DNA from: Ulva prolifera
Taxonomy: Eukaryota; Chlorophyta; Ulvophyceae; Ulvales; Ulvaceae
Direction: 5' to 3'
DNA length: 64,000 bases
NCBI GenBank assembly: GCA_023078555.1
Contig: CM041203.1
Span: 391,481-455,480, forward strand
The first letter of the stretch is position 1. Each line of letters starts with the position of its first letter. The notes beneath the pieces were generated by a model. The model saw only the letters and a program-made list of their open reading frames with translations, made no database searches and was not told the DNA's origin. This document shows, in pieces, positions 46,120 to 59,465 of this stretch. The translations under genes and the position numbers were made by a program.

Positions 46120-49100
46120 ATGTATAAGCCTTCAGCTGTTGCGACGTATCATGACCTAATGCAGCTTGTGTATGCGGTAAGTGGAGATGGCGATGGCCCT
46201 CTGAGCCGTGACTCCGCGAACCAAGTCACTTCAGCATTCAGGGCACTAGCTTGCAAGAATCCTGCAGCGGCAGAGGTGTGGTGTTCTGGCATACTCTATC
46301 GCCCACCAAATGTTGGGGGCGTTGGTATATCTGCTCATCCTTTTTGCTGTACTCTTCTTCCCCGATGACGTAGTTTTCGATCATCAGCATTGCCATGTTC
46401 GCGCAACATTGTCAATTTACGTGACCATGGTCGCTGGCTGGACGGGCACGACATCTTGCCTGTGAAAGCGTGCTGCCATGAGCTGCAACTGTTGAGTGCA
46501 CGAGGTTGGGATGTTTTGAGACGTCAGTGACAGGTATCTCAGATAGAGGTGATACTGACCAAACACACATGCACAGCTCGCGTCAGCTGTTACCCCTATT
46601 CACCCAAATTTTGAATTGCGAACAAGTTGCATGCAACTGTTATGCATGAACGCAAATTGGTGGGTGCGCATTCTTGTCAGGCTCTACTGGCATTACCTGC
46701 CTCCATGAAAGCTGGGTCGACTAGCGAAGGGTATGAGCACCATATTCTCTGACATAAGGCCCTCTCAAGTATACTGTACTAAATTAAGTCCATCAACATG
46801 TAACGCATAATGCTGGGTTTTCTAGGTACCCAGCTAGGTATATATAATCAGTAGTTTTCGGCGTGACTGGAAGAACACATTTTATAAGACCTGACCCCAT
46901 GTAACGCTACCTATTTTGTCGATGCACTGAATTTAGTGCGGTACACTTGATTCGCAGGGTAAAGCTTTGGAGCTCACTTGGAGGTATGGTATGTACAGCC
47001 GGATCAATCACTTTCGAGCCCAAGCCACAAAGTCGAGCAGTGAGGAAGCCCTGCTGTCGATGACAAATTGCTGTTTGGGAGGCATTCTGTATTTCAAGCA
47101 ACTTCTTGTCCAAATCCGCCACTGCTACCCAGACCACAGCTTCTTAAATGACCTTCAACTTGGCATGTCCACTGAGGCAGATCTGAAGGCAGTTCAAGCC
47201 ATTGCACATCTGCATACAACGGCAAGCCCTCAACCAAAACACATCAAGTCACTCGTGCAGATGTGCCTAGTGAAGATGGGCGATCTTGCCAGGTAATGCT
47301 TCACAAATGCTAGATGCTACACCTGATCTCTCTGATCTTGAATAGTGGAACATTTTTGCGGTCTGCGTGGAGTAATATGTGGCTGATGCATGCATCTCCT
47401 GGAAGCCCATGCTGTGAATGCTGTGTGACGCCGATGTGGTGGCAGAATTGTTGCGAAAGTCAAGTAGCTTGAATGACTTACAGGTACTTGTCTGATATAC
47501 CTATGGCACGCGAAGACGCAAAAATGCTGCAGGCAAAAGCCCGAAACGATGCTGCAGGGTACTATTTGACTGCTCAGCAGCTTGACGCATCAGTTGGCAT
47601 GATTTACAACCAGCTTGGCGCTATACTGGAGCAGAAAGATTCTGCAACAAATAGCGTGTGCCTTGGGGCATGCATGCACTTCGCAATATCTGCCACAGCT
47701 CGCAACCCTGCACATTCTGGACAAGCCAATTTCAAGCGATCCATTGGCATTCACCGGAATGCTTTGCGTCTACATGTGCAAGACCATGGCCTAGAGCTCA
47801 CAGGCACACTGCAACACCAGTACGCAGGCTGCCATGACTCTTTGATTGAGGTTGCGGCCATGTACAACAACACATCGTGTTGCATGGAGGGTATGTGATG
47901 ATCCAAGAGGACCGCAATTACTGACTGACGTGCAGTTGCGACATCCTGTCTGGCATTCATGGTGTGAAAGGTGTCACATCCACTGTGCAGGAAGTTGAAG
48001 CATGCCGTGCACCTCCTGAGTCTCCATCTAGTCCCGTTATTTGGCAGCGGTATGCAGCCAAGACACTTTATGTGCATGCGCATCACTGATCAGCCATCAC
48101 GCCCTACCTAGTTTCCATGTGTGTTATGTGGCCTCTCCGCTGATCGTCCATGGGAGAGTAACTCTCTCATGGTTGCAGGAGTAGATCAGGTCGATCTTGA
48201 CAAGTGTCAAGAGCTTTGGAATACCGCAGCACCAATTCTGAGAGCGATACTGGTTCATCGTTATTACGATAAAAGTATCAGGATGAGGCGGATGGACGAG
48301 GACATCGGCATGCAAGCGGCCTGTTTTGCATGCATATGCGTTTGGTATGCTCATGAGCAGATAAAGATCTGCCCTGATCAGGTGTGCCACCGCAGTGCAG
48401 TCAGTGCATCCAGACTTCCACTGTGACAAACTTTGCAAGGATGGGTGAAATCTGGTTTACCTGTCCATCTGGCACAGCTTGAATCCGACCGGAGTCATAA
48501 GGGTGGCAGGTCATTTCGTGCTACTATCGTCTCTGTCAGTGCAGGTCGAGTCCATGGGGTACTTCACAGTTTTCTGGAGTCTGGCACCGGTCCTCATTAG
48601 TATGGGGCAAGTGTATATCGACTGTGCTATGGAACTGTTACATCAGACAACTTTCCAACCATCAGAATGTGTATCCCAGAACTCCTGGGCTTCTCACGTT
48701 CCTGCCTTATGGCGTTGTTTGTGTGCTCTGTGCCTCATTTTTCATGTTTTTACAGAGGACTTTGATGACCAGGTATATGTTCAAGCGCAAGAAGCTACAG
48801 ATGCTTTGATTAGAGGATGCGAACGACTGTGTACTGCACTGAAGCAGCAGTGTTCAAGTGGCTGCTGTTGCGTCTTAACTGCAGAGACTGCATTTTCAGT
48901 TTTTTCTGGCAGTGGAGCTTTTCAGTCACTGCCTGCACCAGCTGGAAAAATGGTCACCGGAAATGTATGCATTTGGGTGGGCTTTCGAGGTCTGGCTGAC
49001 CGCTTGTCAGGCATTGATTGGCATGATCCCGTTCGTGATATAGGTGTCCGTTTTGCTCACTTGTTAGATAGCCTATCGACAGGATTGTCACAGAAGGTCA

Positions 49101-49195
49101 CTCCTGGCTCTGAAGAAGCACCCTGCCATGTAACCGATGTTGATGAACTAGATGACATCGTGCTGCTACCTGGGCAGCTTGGCCAGCGAATGTAA
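46120..49195 (+). CDS. EST1/SMG7-like protein
   Basis: Member of the EST1/SMG5-7 family, whose 14-3-3-like and helical-hairpin domains act in nonsense-mediated mRNA decay and telomere biology. Exon 46958-47292 reads WRYGMYSRINHFRAQATKSS, LLSMTNCCLGGILYFKQLLV and SLVQMCLVKMGDLAR. It joins in exact phase to the exon from 47484: YLSDIPMARED, then AAGYYLTAQQLDASVGMIYN QLG, the family's signature Y-x-A-x-x-L-x-P-x-x-G-x-x-YNQL segment. Later frames (48180-48375, 48540-49195) are helical and end DDIVLLPGQLGQRM. The proposed start, MYKPSAVATYHDLM at 46120, is uncertain, and no PIN domain or zinc finger is seen. Copy B of the MITE lies in the intron before 46958. Confidence 0.65.
46778..46937. mobile_element. 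MITE-like element, copy B
   Basis: A ~160-bp element with inverted ends: ACTAAATTAAGTCCATCAAC on the left, and GTCGATGCACTGAATTTAGT on the right, whose complement matches it. It is homologous throughout to 25231-25395. Its right end lies 20 bases before the acceptor-side exon of the EST1-like gene, so it is probably an intronic insertion that may supply intron sequence. Confidence 0.7.
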
Positions 49196-49362
49196 CGTTA
49201 CATGACTGGTGGTAAATTGATACTGGTCCACATAAATACCCAAATCAGCTCATGCCCGAAGAAATCAGCCTGCGTAGTGTCAGCCATCATTTCGTCCAGC
49301 AACAAGGACAGATCCAGTGCATTCTGTGGAGGCGTTGGCTTCAGCAGGTGTTGGAATATGTC

Positions 49363-49772
49363 AGTTTTGAAATATTCGGCTATAACTTGCTTTTAAGTCA
49401 TATAATCAATATTTCAAGGCCGAATAAAGCAATAACAAGCTAATTCTGACACCCCTGCTATGGCCAGCAAAGCAAGCAAAAAACTGATTCACGCACTGTC
49501 TTATTGATTGCTAAGCGATCGCAAATTTGATTCAATGATCTGATCATCGCCTAGCATCTCATGCATTCGTGTTCTGAGTGCAGCTATTTGTTTGATAGCA
49601 GTGGCCGTTCGTCCGCCCATAGCCGGAGCAACAGCTTAGTAGGTTTGAGCGCAAGTGCTAAGCCGTTGTAATATTCCGATACAGGCTAACCCATGGCTTA
49701 CCATGCTTTGAATCAAATTAGTGGTTACGTCCTCTGGTTTGCTAAGCTATATTGCCTCAAACGAAAATTATA
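49363..49772 (-). mobile_element. Dispersed element, copy 2 (inverted)
   Basis: Reverse complement is homologous to 30372-30719, sharing the exact 19-base block AAATTTGCGATCGCTTAGC plus the flanking blocks in order. This copy is ~60 bp longer, mainly by additional GCTAAG/CTTAGC-rich sequence between the shared blocks. It is non-coding. Confidence 0.6.
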
Positions 49773-50945
49773 TCACTGCTCCACCTTCGAGCTTATCAGT
49801 GCGGCACGTCTATCAGGCCGAGACCAGTGCCTGCAGCACAGCTGAGCCCAGATGTCAGCGGAACCACCGGACAGTTTGCATCGAGTCACTGGTACAGCTG
49901 AATCCTGACCGGCGGGCTTCAAGTTGCTTTCCATTGGCACACAACACATCAGCATGGCCCTATACATGCTGGGTACCCTGCGCCCCAATCACATATTTAC
50001 GGCCCCGCTGCGCCGCGTTGTGGTTCAAAGCTGGTAGTCAAGACGCCGTACAGACAACCCGGACGATTAACACGACACACAATTTGCACCATGACGACGA
50101 GTACTGCGTGAAGCCGAGCCGCAAACCTCTTGTGCTTCCACGACGTACGTGCAGGGCAGCTTTATGCCTTTACAAGCCTGACTGGTGAAAACCATGTGAT
50201 TGTTATCGCATGGGGCCATCGGGATGCAATGGAAGCGTCCACCGGATGGTCAGAACGCATATGCTTCTGTACTCCTGTGAAAATGACGCAGATCAGTCCG
50301 CATAACGATGGGATTTTTTTGCAGAAATATCCACACGCGCGTGGCTATGTGGATCAATGCGCAGAACCTGACAGGACGTCAAGGTGGTGCAGCTAAATAT
50401 GCAACACATCCAGTGAGTCCGGACACTCTTTAGACACGAACAGCTGCTTCCTTAGGATGTTGAAGCTCCCGGGAACACACCAAACTTTGTGGTTTGTGTG
50501 TGCGCTTCCCGTGATGATGTAGCTCTGATCAAGCTTGATCAGAGCTTCAGCGTTCTTTGTCCAATGCATGAGCCGATTATCCATGCCAGGGCGCATGCAA
50601 ATGCTGCATCACATGACAGCCTCGCAAAAGCTACGTCTCCGCAAACATTGAGTTTCCCACATTTTGTTCTGTGGCCACTTCAACGACGCTGTCGAATGTC
50701 ATGGCGGTGCAATGAGGACTTCAACCTGTCGCAATTTCCGGCTGCGACCCGCAAATCGTTTTGTCTGGCGTAATCAGGAGCATTAACCCGTAGCATTGGT
50801 GAGTTTCTGTAGCAGTTTGGTGGTTCGTATGGCATGATGAGCGCCCGAATGTGTTGAGCAGCACATTAGCCTCACGACTGTGCAGCAATTGCGGAATGGG
50901 TCAGCCGGCGTCAAGAACGAATAAGGCTCCACTAATGCAATAGGG
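49773..50945. other. Intergenic, no supported gene
   Basis: + frames at 49773-50188 and 50130-50396 are His/Cys/Arg-rich without splice partners. The last few hundred bases should hold the WNK promoter. Confidence 0.4.
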
Positions 50946-53634
50946 ATGGGGGAGGGAACGAACGGCAAAGCGCAACCAGCGGCCCCGACCGTTGTGGAAC
51001 GCGGGCCGGATGGGCGCTACCTGCGGGTGTGCAAATCTGATCACGCAAGCCACACTGCAAGCTGCTAATCCACTGCCTCACGATTTCATAAGAACGTGGG
51101 TTTGGGACGGGTTGCCCTTGCTGCAGTACGACACGGTCCTCGGCAAGGGCGCGTTCAAGACTGTGTACAAAGGATTTGACGAACGTGAAGGCATCGAGGT
51201 GGCTTGGAATCAAGTCAAATCACACGATTTTATCAAAGAAGGCCATAAATTGACACAGGAAATCAATGTGCTCAAGAATATGAAGCATAAGAACGTCATG
51301 TGCTTCTACGACTCTTGGATCGACGAGGACAGCGGCACGGTCAACTTCATCACAGAACTCTTCACATCAGGGACCTTGCGCCAGTAAGTTTGCATTCACT
51401 GCGGTGCGGTATTGTGTGCATGCCGTACTCGCTCGGACCGCATGCGAGCAAAGGCAGTGTTGCAGGTACCGGCAGAAACACAAGAATCTCGGGAAAAATG
51501 CGCTCAAACGATGGGCATGGCAGATTCTGCAGGGACTTGTGTATCTACACGGGCACAATCCTCCAATTATTCACCGCGATCTGAAGTGCGACAACATTTT
51601 TGTGAACGGGAGCGCTGGCGTTGTGAAGATCGGGGATCTCGGTCTGGCCACGCTTCGGCGTGGCTCTACCGCTCCTCAGAGCTGTCTCGGTCTGATTCGT
51701 TAGCTGCCCTGTACTTTCTGTGTCTGCCTTTGTAAACGTATTTTAGGAGTAGTGCAGCTGCCGGCACTAGGCCTACGTTCTTCTCCTATATTCCATCTAA
51801 AGCATCAATACGAACGTTGTAGTTACAGGGCACTAATGCTTTTGTGTTGCTTCCGACTGCACATACTATGCAGGTACCCCGGAGTTCATGGCTCCTGAGC
51901 TGTACGATGAAAGGTATGATGAGAAGGTGGATGTTTACGGCTTTGGGATGTGCATGCTGGAACTGGCTACAATGCAGTACCCATACAGCGAGTGTGTCAA
52001 TGCTGCTCAGATCTACAAACGTGTCAGTCAGGTGTGTGTACCAGGCCCTTCCTATCCATGTTTCAACCAAGCATGCATCACCCAGGTTACGATCTATGTC
52101 GGGAGAAGCGGTTAATCATTTGTCCAGCAGCATAATGTCGCTTTGCAGGGCAGATATCCTGATGGACTAAAACTTGTTGAAGATGATGAATTGAGGGAGT
52201 TCATTGAACTTTGCATTTCGCACCTGCCTGATGCAAGGCCAGACACTCGGCGACTTCTCAAGCACAGTTTCTTTGAAGATATTCGGAAGAGTGCTGAGAA
52301 AGAGAGGGAGCAGGAGAAGCTCGGGGATAATGCCGAGCGCCCAAGAGACCTCTCGCCATCAGGTACTGGTCGAATGTCAGTGCAACCAATGTCACCTGTG
52401 CTTCGGCTTGACTTACTCACATGGTGTGGAGAAAGTGTGCAGGATCAACTCTTTCCCATTCTGTCAGCACTCACTCTGATGGAAGCGCATCTGCTCATTC
52501 TGAAGCTGGGCCACTTCTGTCGTACCCATCATCTCCACAGCTGGTGCCCACACCGGGGACAGAAGATGCTCAGATGCAGCATGGCATTCCAGCAGTGAAC
52601 GACGGACAAGGCACCGTAGAAGGGGCAAAGCAAGGTCACACAGCATTTGTAAGTGAGCTCACAGCTGGTGTTCCAGGAGGCGGGATTGAACAAGTCTTTG
52701 TGAAAGCAGAGCCAGCAACATCCACTGATGCATCAGATCATGCAAGGGATGCGTCACGACTGGTGTCCATGGAAGTTGGCAACCTTCCACAGCGGGATGG
52801 GGAGACCTGCAACATTGAGTTTGCATTTGAGCTTGGGGTGGACAATGTGCAAGACATTATCAATGAGATGCAGACAGAATTGAACTTGAATCTTGCTGCT
52901 GAGGAAGCTACCATTATTCAGAAGAAGATTGATGAAGAATTGCAGAAGTCTGTTCCACACACAACTAATATCTGTCTATCCTCGTTGCTGGAGGCATAGA
53001 CCCGTTAGTGAACCTGCAACAAAGCTTGACCATGCGCATATACATTTCAGTGTGCTTGCTCCATCATCTATTTTTCACTAAAGGCACTGTATTTATTGAT
53101 CAGGGGTGTCATTACAGGGCTCGGGAGGTTCTTGAGCAACAAGGAATGGCGGTTCTTGTGCCTGCTGGCCTGGTTGCGGATCACGGCGATGACCAACAAT
53201 ACAAGATACTGCGTCAGCAAGAGCATCCGGGGGCCAGCACCATCAATGCACCTTTTATTCATGAGGCCCATGGATCTGCTTTCGAACGTTCCTCAATGCG
53301 CCAGGAGTCACAGCAGCCTCGAAGTGCCAATGCGTCGGGTATTGGAGCGACGGGTCATGTTGCAAATCCTCATGGCCCAGGGGTGACTGGTGAAGTTCTG
53401 TCGAGCAGCAGGACGCCTGCTTGTCCAAGTGACATGCAACCGGTCATGAACGGTGTCCGGAATGTGGTGGGGAGAAAGATCCCCCCATCTCCTTCTTTAG
53501 CCGAGCAGCGAGATCACGGATCCGGGGAACCTTGTGGACCTCAGTTGACACGAGTGGAGACTTTTAGTGAAGTGCGCAAACGGTTTGAGGAAGCGCATGC
53601 AGCGGGCCTGCTGCACGAGTCGACAGCATGTTGA
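50946..53634 (+). CDS. WNK: WNK-family serine/threonine kinase
   Basis: With-No-lysine kinase. Seven exons sum to exactly 652 codons: 50946-51026, 51127-51383, 51466-51689, 51874-52031, 52149-52362, 52443-52947 and 53118-53634. The kinase domain spans residues ~28-290: [13 protein letters not shown] supplies the subdomain I lysine, and the usual subdomain II lysine is replaced in [19 protein letters not shown] is the catalytic loop, DLGLAT stands for DFG, and [19 protein letters not shown] follows. Residues ~430-470 ([20 protein letters not shown]) match the PF2/OSR1_C-like module of plant WNKs and run into a coiled coil ([20 protein letters not shown]). The tail is disordered and ends [15 protein letters not shown]. 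In plants WNKs act in osmotic, clock and light signalling. All phases fit. Confidence 0.95.
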
Positions 53635-54503
53635 GGTTAAAGTGGTTCCCAGGCTCGGTGAGCAGAACTAGATTTTTAAGGAGGATCATTTACAAAAAAA
53701 GAATTGGAGGCATGTGCAGCACCAATCACGTGTTATACAACATGGTTGAGGTGCAGCCACAGTCCTGATTCGCTTCCTGTGTTGGAGATCATCTAAACTC
53801 TAGGGTACGCGTTCGTCGTATATGCTGCTGCACGGATGGTCGGGGAGTATTGACCGATGGCATGCTACTCGTTTCACAATGTGCCGAATGCCCGCACATA
53901 GGTCTAGGTGTAGCCGCCGTCTCTCCCTTCGCATCTTCCTGGGCAGTTCACGATTAGTTTTTACGATGATGTGAGTCTCACTGCCACACCTTCTGTGCGC
54001 TGATTGATTCTCGGTGTCCGGAGCTCCGCACAGTCCGACATATCCCGGAGACATGAAACCCTTGCGTTATTCCCAATGCAGCTATATCCCTTGTATGCGC
54101 ATGACCTCATTGCGACAACTGTGTCTTCGAGTTTCAACTTTTGATGAATCTCCGTGCCTTGCGTTTACATGGCTGCTGAGAAATGAGGTGGCGTGACGCG
54201 GGTTCCACCGCCGCGGAAGCATGCTGCGCGAAACGGTAGACGACGCCGAACTGCGCGCAGCTGCGTCGCAAACGTGCTTGGAAGGCAAAGTCGTATTTGA
54301 TGGAAAGATCCAGACGTACATGCGTTGGGTCAGTCATGCAGCTGTAGCAGCTCTTTCGTTGTTACATGTGACCAAGACGGATTGTTATGGCATCACCTTT
54401 GGGCACCTGGAAGTGGAACATTTCTGCCCACGGCGCTCATCGTGCACGGCTACAATGCCTAACTGTTCGGCACCCCATCTCGACAAGATCTGTATGTCGG
54501 CAG
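53635..54503. other. Spacer with possible first exon of DUF819 gene
   Basis: Contains the WNK 3' UTR. A + frame at 54221-54511 (MLRETVDDAELRAAASQTCL) could be a 5' exon of the next gene but does not join in a verified phase. The - frame at 53800-54054 is unsupported. Confidence 0.35.
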
Positions 54504-56123
54504 CAGTGTAGGACACCACATGCTGTCGGCACCGGCTTCCTGCCGTTGCCAGACCCTTTCGGCACGTGGGCAGGACTCGCTGTGGCAGGAGCTGCTGGGC
54601 TGTGGTGTGGATCCAACCCCTTGCTGTCGCTTTCAACTTATCTAGCGCACAAGCGACGTCTTGGCACTGGCGGGCAGTTGTAGGAGGAGGTGCAGGCCTA
54701 CAGCCACGATGCGCCTGATGTGCTCCACCAGCAATTTAGCACCTGTTCTCCCTGTGGGAATTTGCAATCTGCAGCTGGATCACGGCTCAAGTGCTTGTCC
54801 ACAGGGCGGAAAAAAGCCAAATTGGGAGGGAGTTGTCAGCGGCTCTGGTTGCAACCTTGGTGGGGCTGACCCTCAGTAACGTCGGTATTATGAGTTGCGA
54901 GGCACCACAGTACGGCGTTGTCAACTCATACCTTCTACCTCTTGCCATACCAATGCTTCTGCTTTCAGCCAATATGCGAGATGTTCTGAGTGACACAGGT
55001 GCTGTACACCATTCACATGACCGTGCTCAGTATCTTCACAGATCATGCCGTCATGCTTGCACGATCACCAGGCATGTCTTGAAAGCTAATGTGCAGCTTC
55101 ATGCTCTAGACAGTTTAGGGTCAATCCAGCTACGCTTTATTGCATGCAGGCGATCTTTTGCCAGTATTCTTAGCAGGAAGCGTCGCCACTGTTCTCAGCA
55201 CCCTGCTAGCAATAACTGTCTTTCCCTTGGCAAGTCTTGGGGAAAATGGTTGGAAAATTGCTGCAGCTTTGTGCGCTAGGCACATTGGTGGAGCGATCAA
55301 CTATGTTGCCGTCACCGCTGTCACACATGCTGATCAAGCGATCGTCTCTGCGGGTCTTGCTGCTGACAATCTGATTTGTGCGGTATACTTCAGCACTATA
55401 TACGCCTTGGCAAGAGGAATTCCACCAGACAAGCAAAACACTTTGGTGAACACTTCTCATGTGCCAGAGAATGCCTTTCTTGAAGATTCCAAGAGTCAGA
55501 TGACTATCCTTGGGGGCATGACAGCTCTCGCTTTATCAGCAGTCATTTGCCACATAGGTCGAGCTCTTGCGGTTGCAATCGGACTTCCAGGCATGCTGAT
55601 TCCAATTATCACAGTCATCACTATCACACTCGCAACAGCATTTCCAAAGCCACTCAAGGCACTGAGCGAGTCAGCAGAAGCTTTAGCAGCGATCCTTATG
55701 CAGGTCTGCCCGCACGGCAAGGCCGTCGTGAAAGTATGCATGGCATTCAATCACTGTCCTCTCAGTCACTCACTTGTTGTGCAGGTTTTTTTTGCAGCTG
55801 TTGGGGCAAATGGATCCATTGCACAGGTTGCAAAGAATGCACCAGCGTTGTTTTTTTTTGCTTTCTTGCAAGTCTTCATACATCTTGGTCTGCTGCTGGG
55901 TATGGGAAAAATGACAGGGTGGAGTATGAGGTCCATGCTCTTGGCGTCAAACGCCAATGTAGGTGGTCCAACAACAGCTGCCGGCATGGCGGCTTCAAAA
56001 GGCTGGAAAAGTAGCATAGTGCCAAGCCTGCTTATCGGCACACTTGGATACACAATCGCCACATTTGTCGCCCTGGGTTTGGGTCCTATTCTTCGAAGGA
56101 TCAGTCTTGGTCTGGTTGTGTGA
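54504..56123 (+). CDS. DUF819 membrane protein
   Basis: Multi-pass membrane protein of the DUF819 family, found in bacteria and in plant and algal plastids. Its function is not established. Exons in matching phase: ~54504-54604 (GTWAGLAVAGAAGL/W), 54805-54998 (AEKSQIGRELSAALVATLVG, LSNVGIMS, VVNSYLLPLAIPMLLLSANM), 55150-55703 (LLPVFLAGSVATVLSTLLAI, WKIAAALCARHIGGAINYVA, SAGLAADNLICAVYFSTIYA) and 55785-56123 (VFFAAVGANGSIAQVAKNAP, ASNANVGGPTTAAGMAASKG). ARHIGGAINYVA, GLAADN and NANVGGPTTA are the family's most conserved motifs. About ten hydrophobic helices are visible. The N-terminal targeting exon is unresolved. Confidence 0.9.
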
Positions 56124-57195
56124 CCCCAATATGATGTGTCGTGCTGCTGTAGGGTCCCCAGCCAAGCACCTGGTCGTCTGCACCGGCGAAAGCCATGTAA
56201 CACATGACTGTTCCACTTCTTGTTGGCAGCGTTAATGGTGTTGCCAATAAGAATGCACAGCAATTCTACCGTCTGCCTGCACCTTGTTGCGATGCCTGGC
56301 TCGATATGGCCAACCCCATCCGTCCTCGCCAAATGCGCGATGGCCAACACGGCATCCTGCACGGGCGTTGTCATCGGGGTGATCCTACGTGCAATGGCTT
56401 GCGTGATCATGCACATCTAAGCTAATGCCAGGACTCCCCGCACATTCTGAAGCAGCTTTTGGATGGTCGCTATCCACGCGCCACGAGCCGTGGGCGGTTG
56501 ATTTGAATGTCAGTGAAGCGTTCATCCCGTCTGCTTCAGTGTATCGAGTGTTTCGTGTACACCTATGTATCATCATCTTTTGGAGCAGCCTTACACATCG
56601 GCAGTGGTGCTCCGCGAGATAACATCAGTTCTATACTTTGTTGTACTTTGTTGATGATCGAGCTGGGTTTGCAGAATGGGTCGTCCCGATACCTGAAGTT
56701 GGGGGAAGAATTGCTTGATAGTAACGATATTCTACTCATACAATGTGATTGTGAAGCAGATGCTGCGTCAATCGTGAGAAACGGGTGCCATCCGCTCGCT
56801 GTCCTCAGCGCTCATTGCATTCCTGCAGAACGCACATGCACAGTCTTACACATCAAGATACTAGCCGCTACAATTCTCCAGCGTTCCGTATTTATTTTTT
56901 TGATTGCTGAGGGATACCTCGCAGGGCGAAGCTAAAGTCGAAGGGAGGCACCACCAATCCTGTGCATCTCTGCCTGGAAGATAAAACGCTGGCATGTAAG
57001 TACGTCGAGACTACAAACTCCCTTTTCTTGGTTGACACAGTGGACGCTCGGGTACGTGGATTTGTTTCAGCACTCTTATTTCGTATTGCATGTCCGTGAC
57101 CTTGTTCACCTGAGGACTCGTCGAAAGTCAGTGCGCGATACCTGCGAGGTTGAATCGATCAGCTTTGTATATGACTGCAGGATGGCGCTGGTATT
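56124..57195. other. Intergenic, no supported gene
   Basis: A + frame of 142 codons at 56507-56935 (with LGEELLDSNDILLIQCDCEA) has no splice or family support. The remainder shows no feature. Confidence 0.4.
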
Positions 57196-59465
57196 ATGTC
57201 TGGCGAAATCCAGTCTTTGGAACATGTAGAAATGACGCAACGCGCTGGACTGCTGTCACAGCTACAATCAGATTTGAAAGCAGAGTCTGCGTCACCAATT
57301 CATATGCAGGCACAAAGTAACTTCATCGTCGAGGTGAATCCCCACTATGTTATCTTTGTGCTTCGTACCACGCAAGATTACTGCGATCTGAACAGTCCCA
57401 CAGGTGAAACCACTTGCACTCAGAAATCCAACCTTGCGACCTTCGGGAGCAAGCTCAACACGCCGCCCATAATCTGCTGCTGCACACACAAGCTTCATGT
57501 GTTTTGGTAGTGTTGTAAATAAACAGCAAGAGGCCAATCGAGCTGGGATGGAGCCAATGCGTTGTACGACAACCTGCTTAGGCTGCTGTCAGTTGATTCA
57601 TCATCTCTATCAGCCGTGCATTGACGTGCTTTCGCCCAGAATGCTAAGTCTACTTGTGATCAAATCACCTGCGAACAAGTTCACGCAGGCAGTGTTGACT
57701 GTTGAACAGCCTGCTGACTGCCATCATTCAGTCATGGCTCAGTGTTGGCAAATCTCCTGTCCGTATGATTCCTCGAGCAACATTCAAAAATATCTGTCTC
57801 ACACAAGGTTCCATCTTGCAGACTGCCCGGTGTTCTGTCCCAGTGCCAGAAGTCCAGGAACTCTTGCGGCGGCACTGCGTAGACAGCGTCAGTACCTATG
57901 GACAAAATTCTGGTAGCAGTGGCACGACATGGGCTGAACTCACTGCATCCGTCATGGTATGTGAGCATCAATTGCTGGCATGCCTGTCATATGAATTGAG
58001 AGCTCTAGTCCCTGGTCCGATGCGTCTGCCTTTCCAACAGAACTGCCGCAGTGAATCTGTGCTGGGCCTGACTGCGTGTGCACGCTCCCGGCGGGGATTG
58101 GCTACCGCTCTGTTGAATCATCATGGTATGTAGGCGACAGAACAGGATATCATTGCCGCCCTGCAGTCGAGTGAGGCCATTTTATGGCGGAATGACACGG
58201 GTGACGGCTGGAGCCTTCTACATGAGACGCTGCTCATCGATGCTCTGGAGCATGTTTTGCTAACGTGTGTCGAATATAAGCTACAGCTAACGAAGTTCGA
58301 AATGTCAAGCCTTGTCACAAAACTTCGAGCTGAAGATAATTCTCTCTCGTACGTACCCCGTAGACATTGTGTACAATGCACTGTACAATCTGATTTTTGT
58401 TGCGTCCATGATGCTGTCCAAGAAGAGGGAAAATTCGAAAGTAAATAAAGGGTGCAATGGACACACTAGGCCAGTGCCATACTTGTGTCCTGTACGCAAT
58501 GCTTCCACCTGACTTGCCCAAAATTAATTTAGCCGTCCAGAGTGAACTAGCCTGTCACATTGCATATCCTTTCACAATGCCCTGCTCTTACCTTGCACAG
58601 CTTTGCAACTGATTATCATTTAGTCCGCGGCGGCCTTTACTGTGAAGTTCTTTGCAATTTTCCTCTTTGTTTTCTGCTTCGGGATTTTGCTTGCAACGGA
58701 TCAGTCAGCTCTGGATCTGCTGCTCTTAGAATTTCTGCATCGTAATGAGACGATCTCGCGCACGCATGTGCAGCCACCATTTTCAGCACCTGCATACACA
58801 AACCCCTGACCACGTCGCCATAGTCATGGGTCAGATTGTGCAGGAAAGCACTGACGCTTAATGACAGCTGCATCGCGTGGCACATCCTCCGCATGTACGG
58901 CACGAGACAGCTGGCCTTTGCGGCTTGGGATCCCGAGACTAGCACGGTTTGTCCGCAGTTTCCAGAGGCCACTGAATGTGTGGGATTTGACGCACATAAG
59001 GTAGCAAGTGGATGCATGCATGCAGTCCTTTGCAGACATTGTGACCGATTGCAATTGGATTCCAGTGTTGGTGAAGCAGTGGTCAACATGGTAGATATCC
59101 AGGATAACTGGAGAGATATTTTCCCTGGCCCGCAGTTTTGGGATGAGTGTGCATGTATGAATGAGCAGGAGAGGATAGAGTGGACTGATAAACTCATGCT
59201 AGAATCGTGTCGGGGTTTGGCACTGCCACAGGTCACGGACAGTGGCACCGAATTACGTGTGCTTTTTAAGACCCGCCTGGATCCTTCAGCCCAGAAGCGA
59301 TTTGAGAGGTTGTTCAACGTCAAGCCTACATGGACGAAGGATGAGATCGAGCCGTACCTGGATATCCATGATCGTGATTGTCATAGTCCGACAGAACTGT
59401 TGCTGAGGTACTCTCGCCTAATTCGAGATGGTGCTGCGGTTGCTCCAGTGTATTGTGCACGCTAG
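57196..59465 (+). CDS. DSCC1: Sister chromatid cohesion protein DCC1
   Basis: Subunit of the alternative Ctf18-Dcc1-Ctf8 RFC clamp loader, which acts with PCNA in S-phase cohesion. The C-terminal winged-helix region is the clearest part: CRGLALPQ, VLFKTRLDPSAQKRFERLFN, TWTKDEIEPYLDIHDRD, TELLLRYSRLIRD, VYCAR. This matches the family pattern of GLAL, RF..LF, WT..DI.PYI, LL.KYS and VY.SRRP. The exon near 58145-58260 (EQDIIAALQSSEAILW, GWSLLHETLLIDALEHVLL) matches the family's mid-region that recognises residues before 'GYWRIL'. 57702-57957 (PEVQELLRRHCVDSVSTYGQ) is consistent. The start MSGEIQSLEHVEMTQRAGLL and the join to 57.7 kb are less certain, and the region 57370-57700 is not resolved. 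Confidence 0.72.

Noticed and set aside
57292..57537. - strand frame with DYGRRVELAPEGRKVG
   Set aside because: It lies inside the DCC1 gene on the opposite strand, with no splice partners, and is most likely a shadow.
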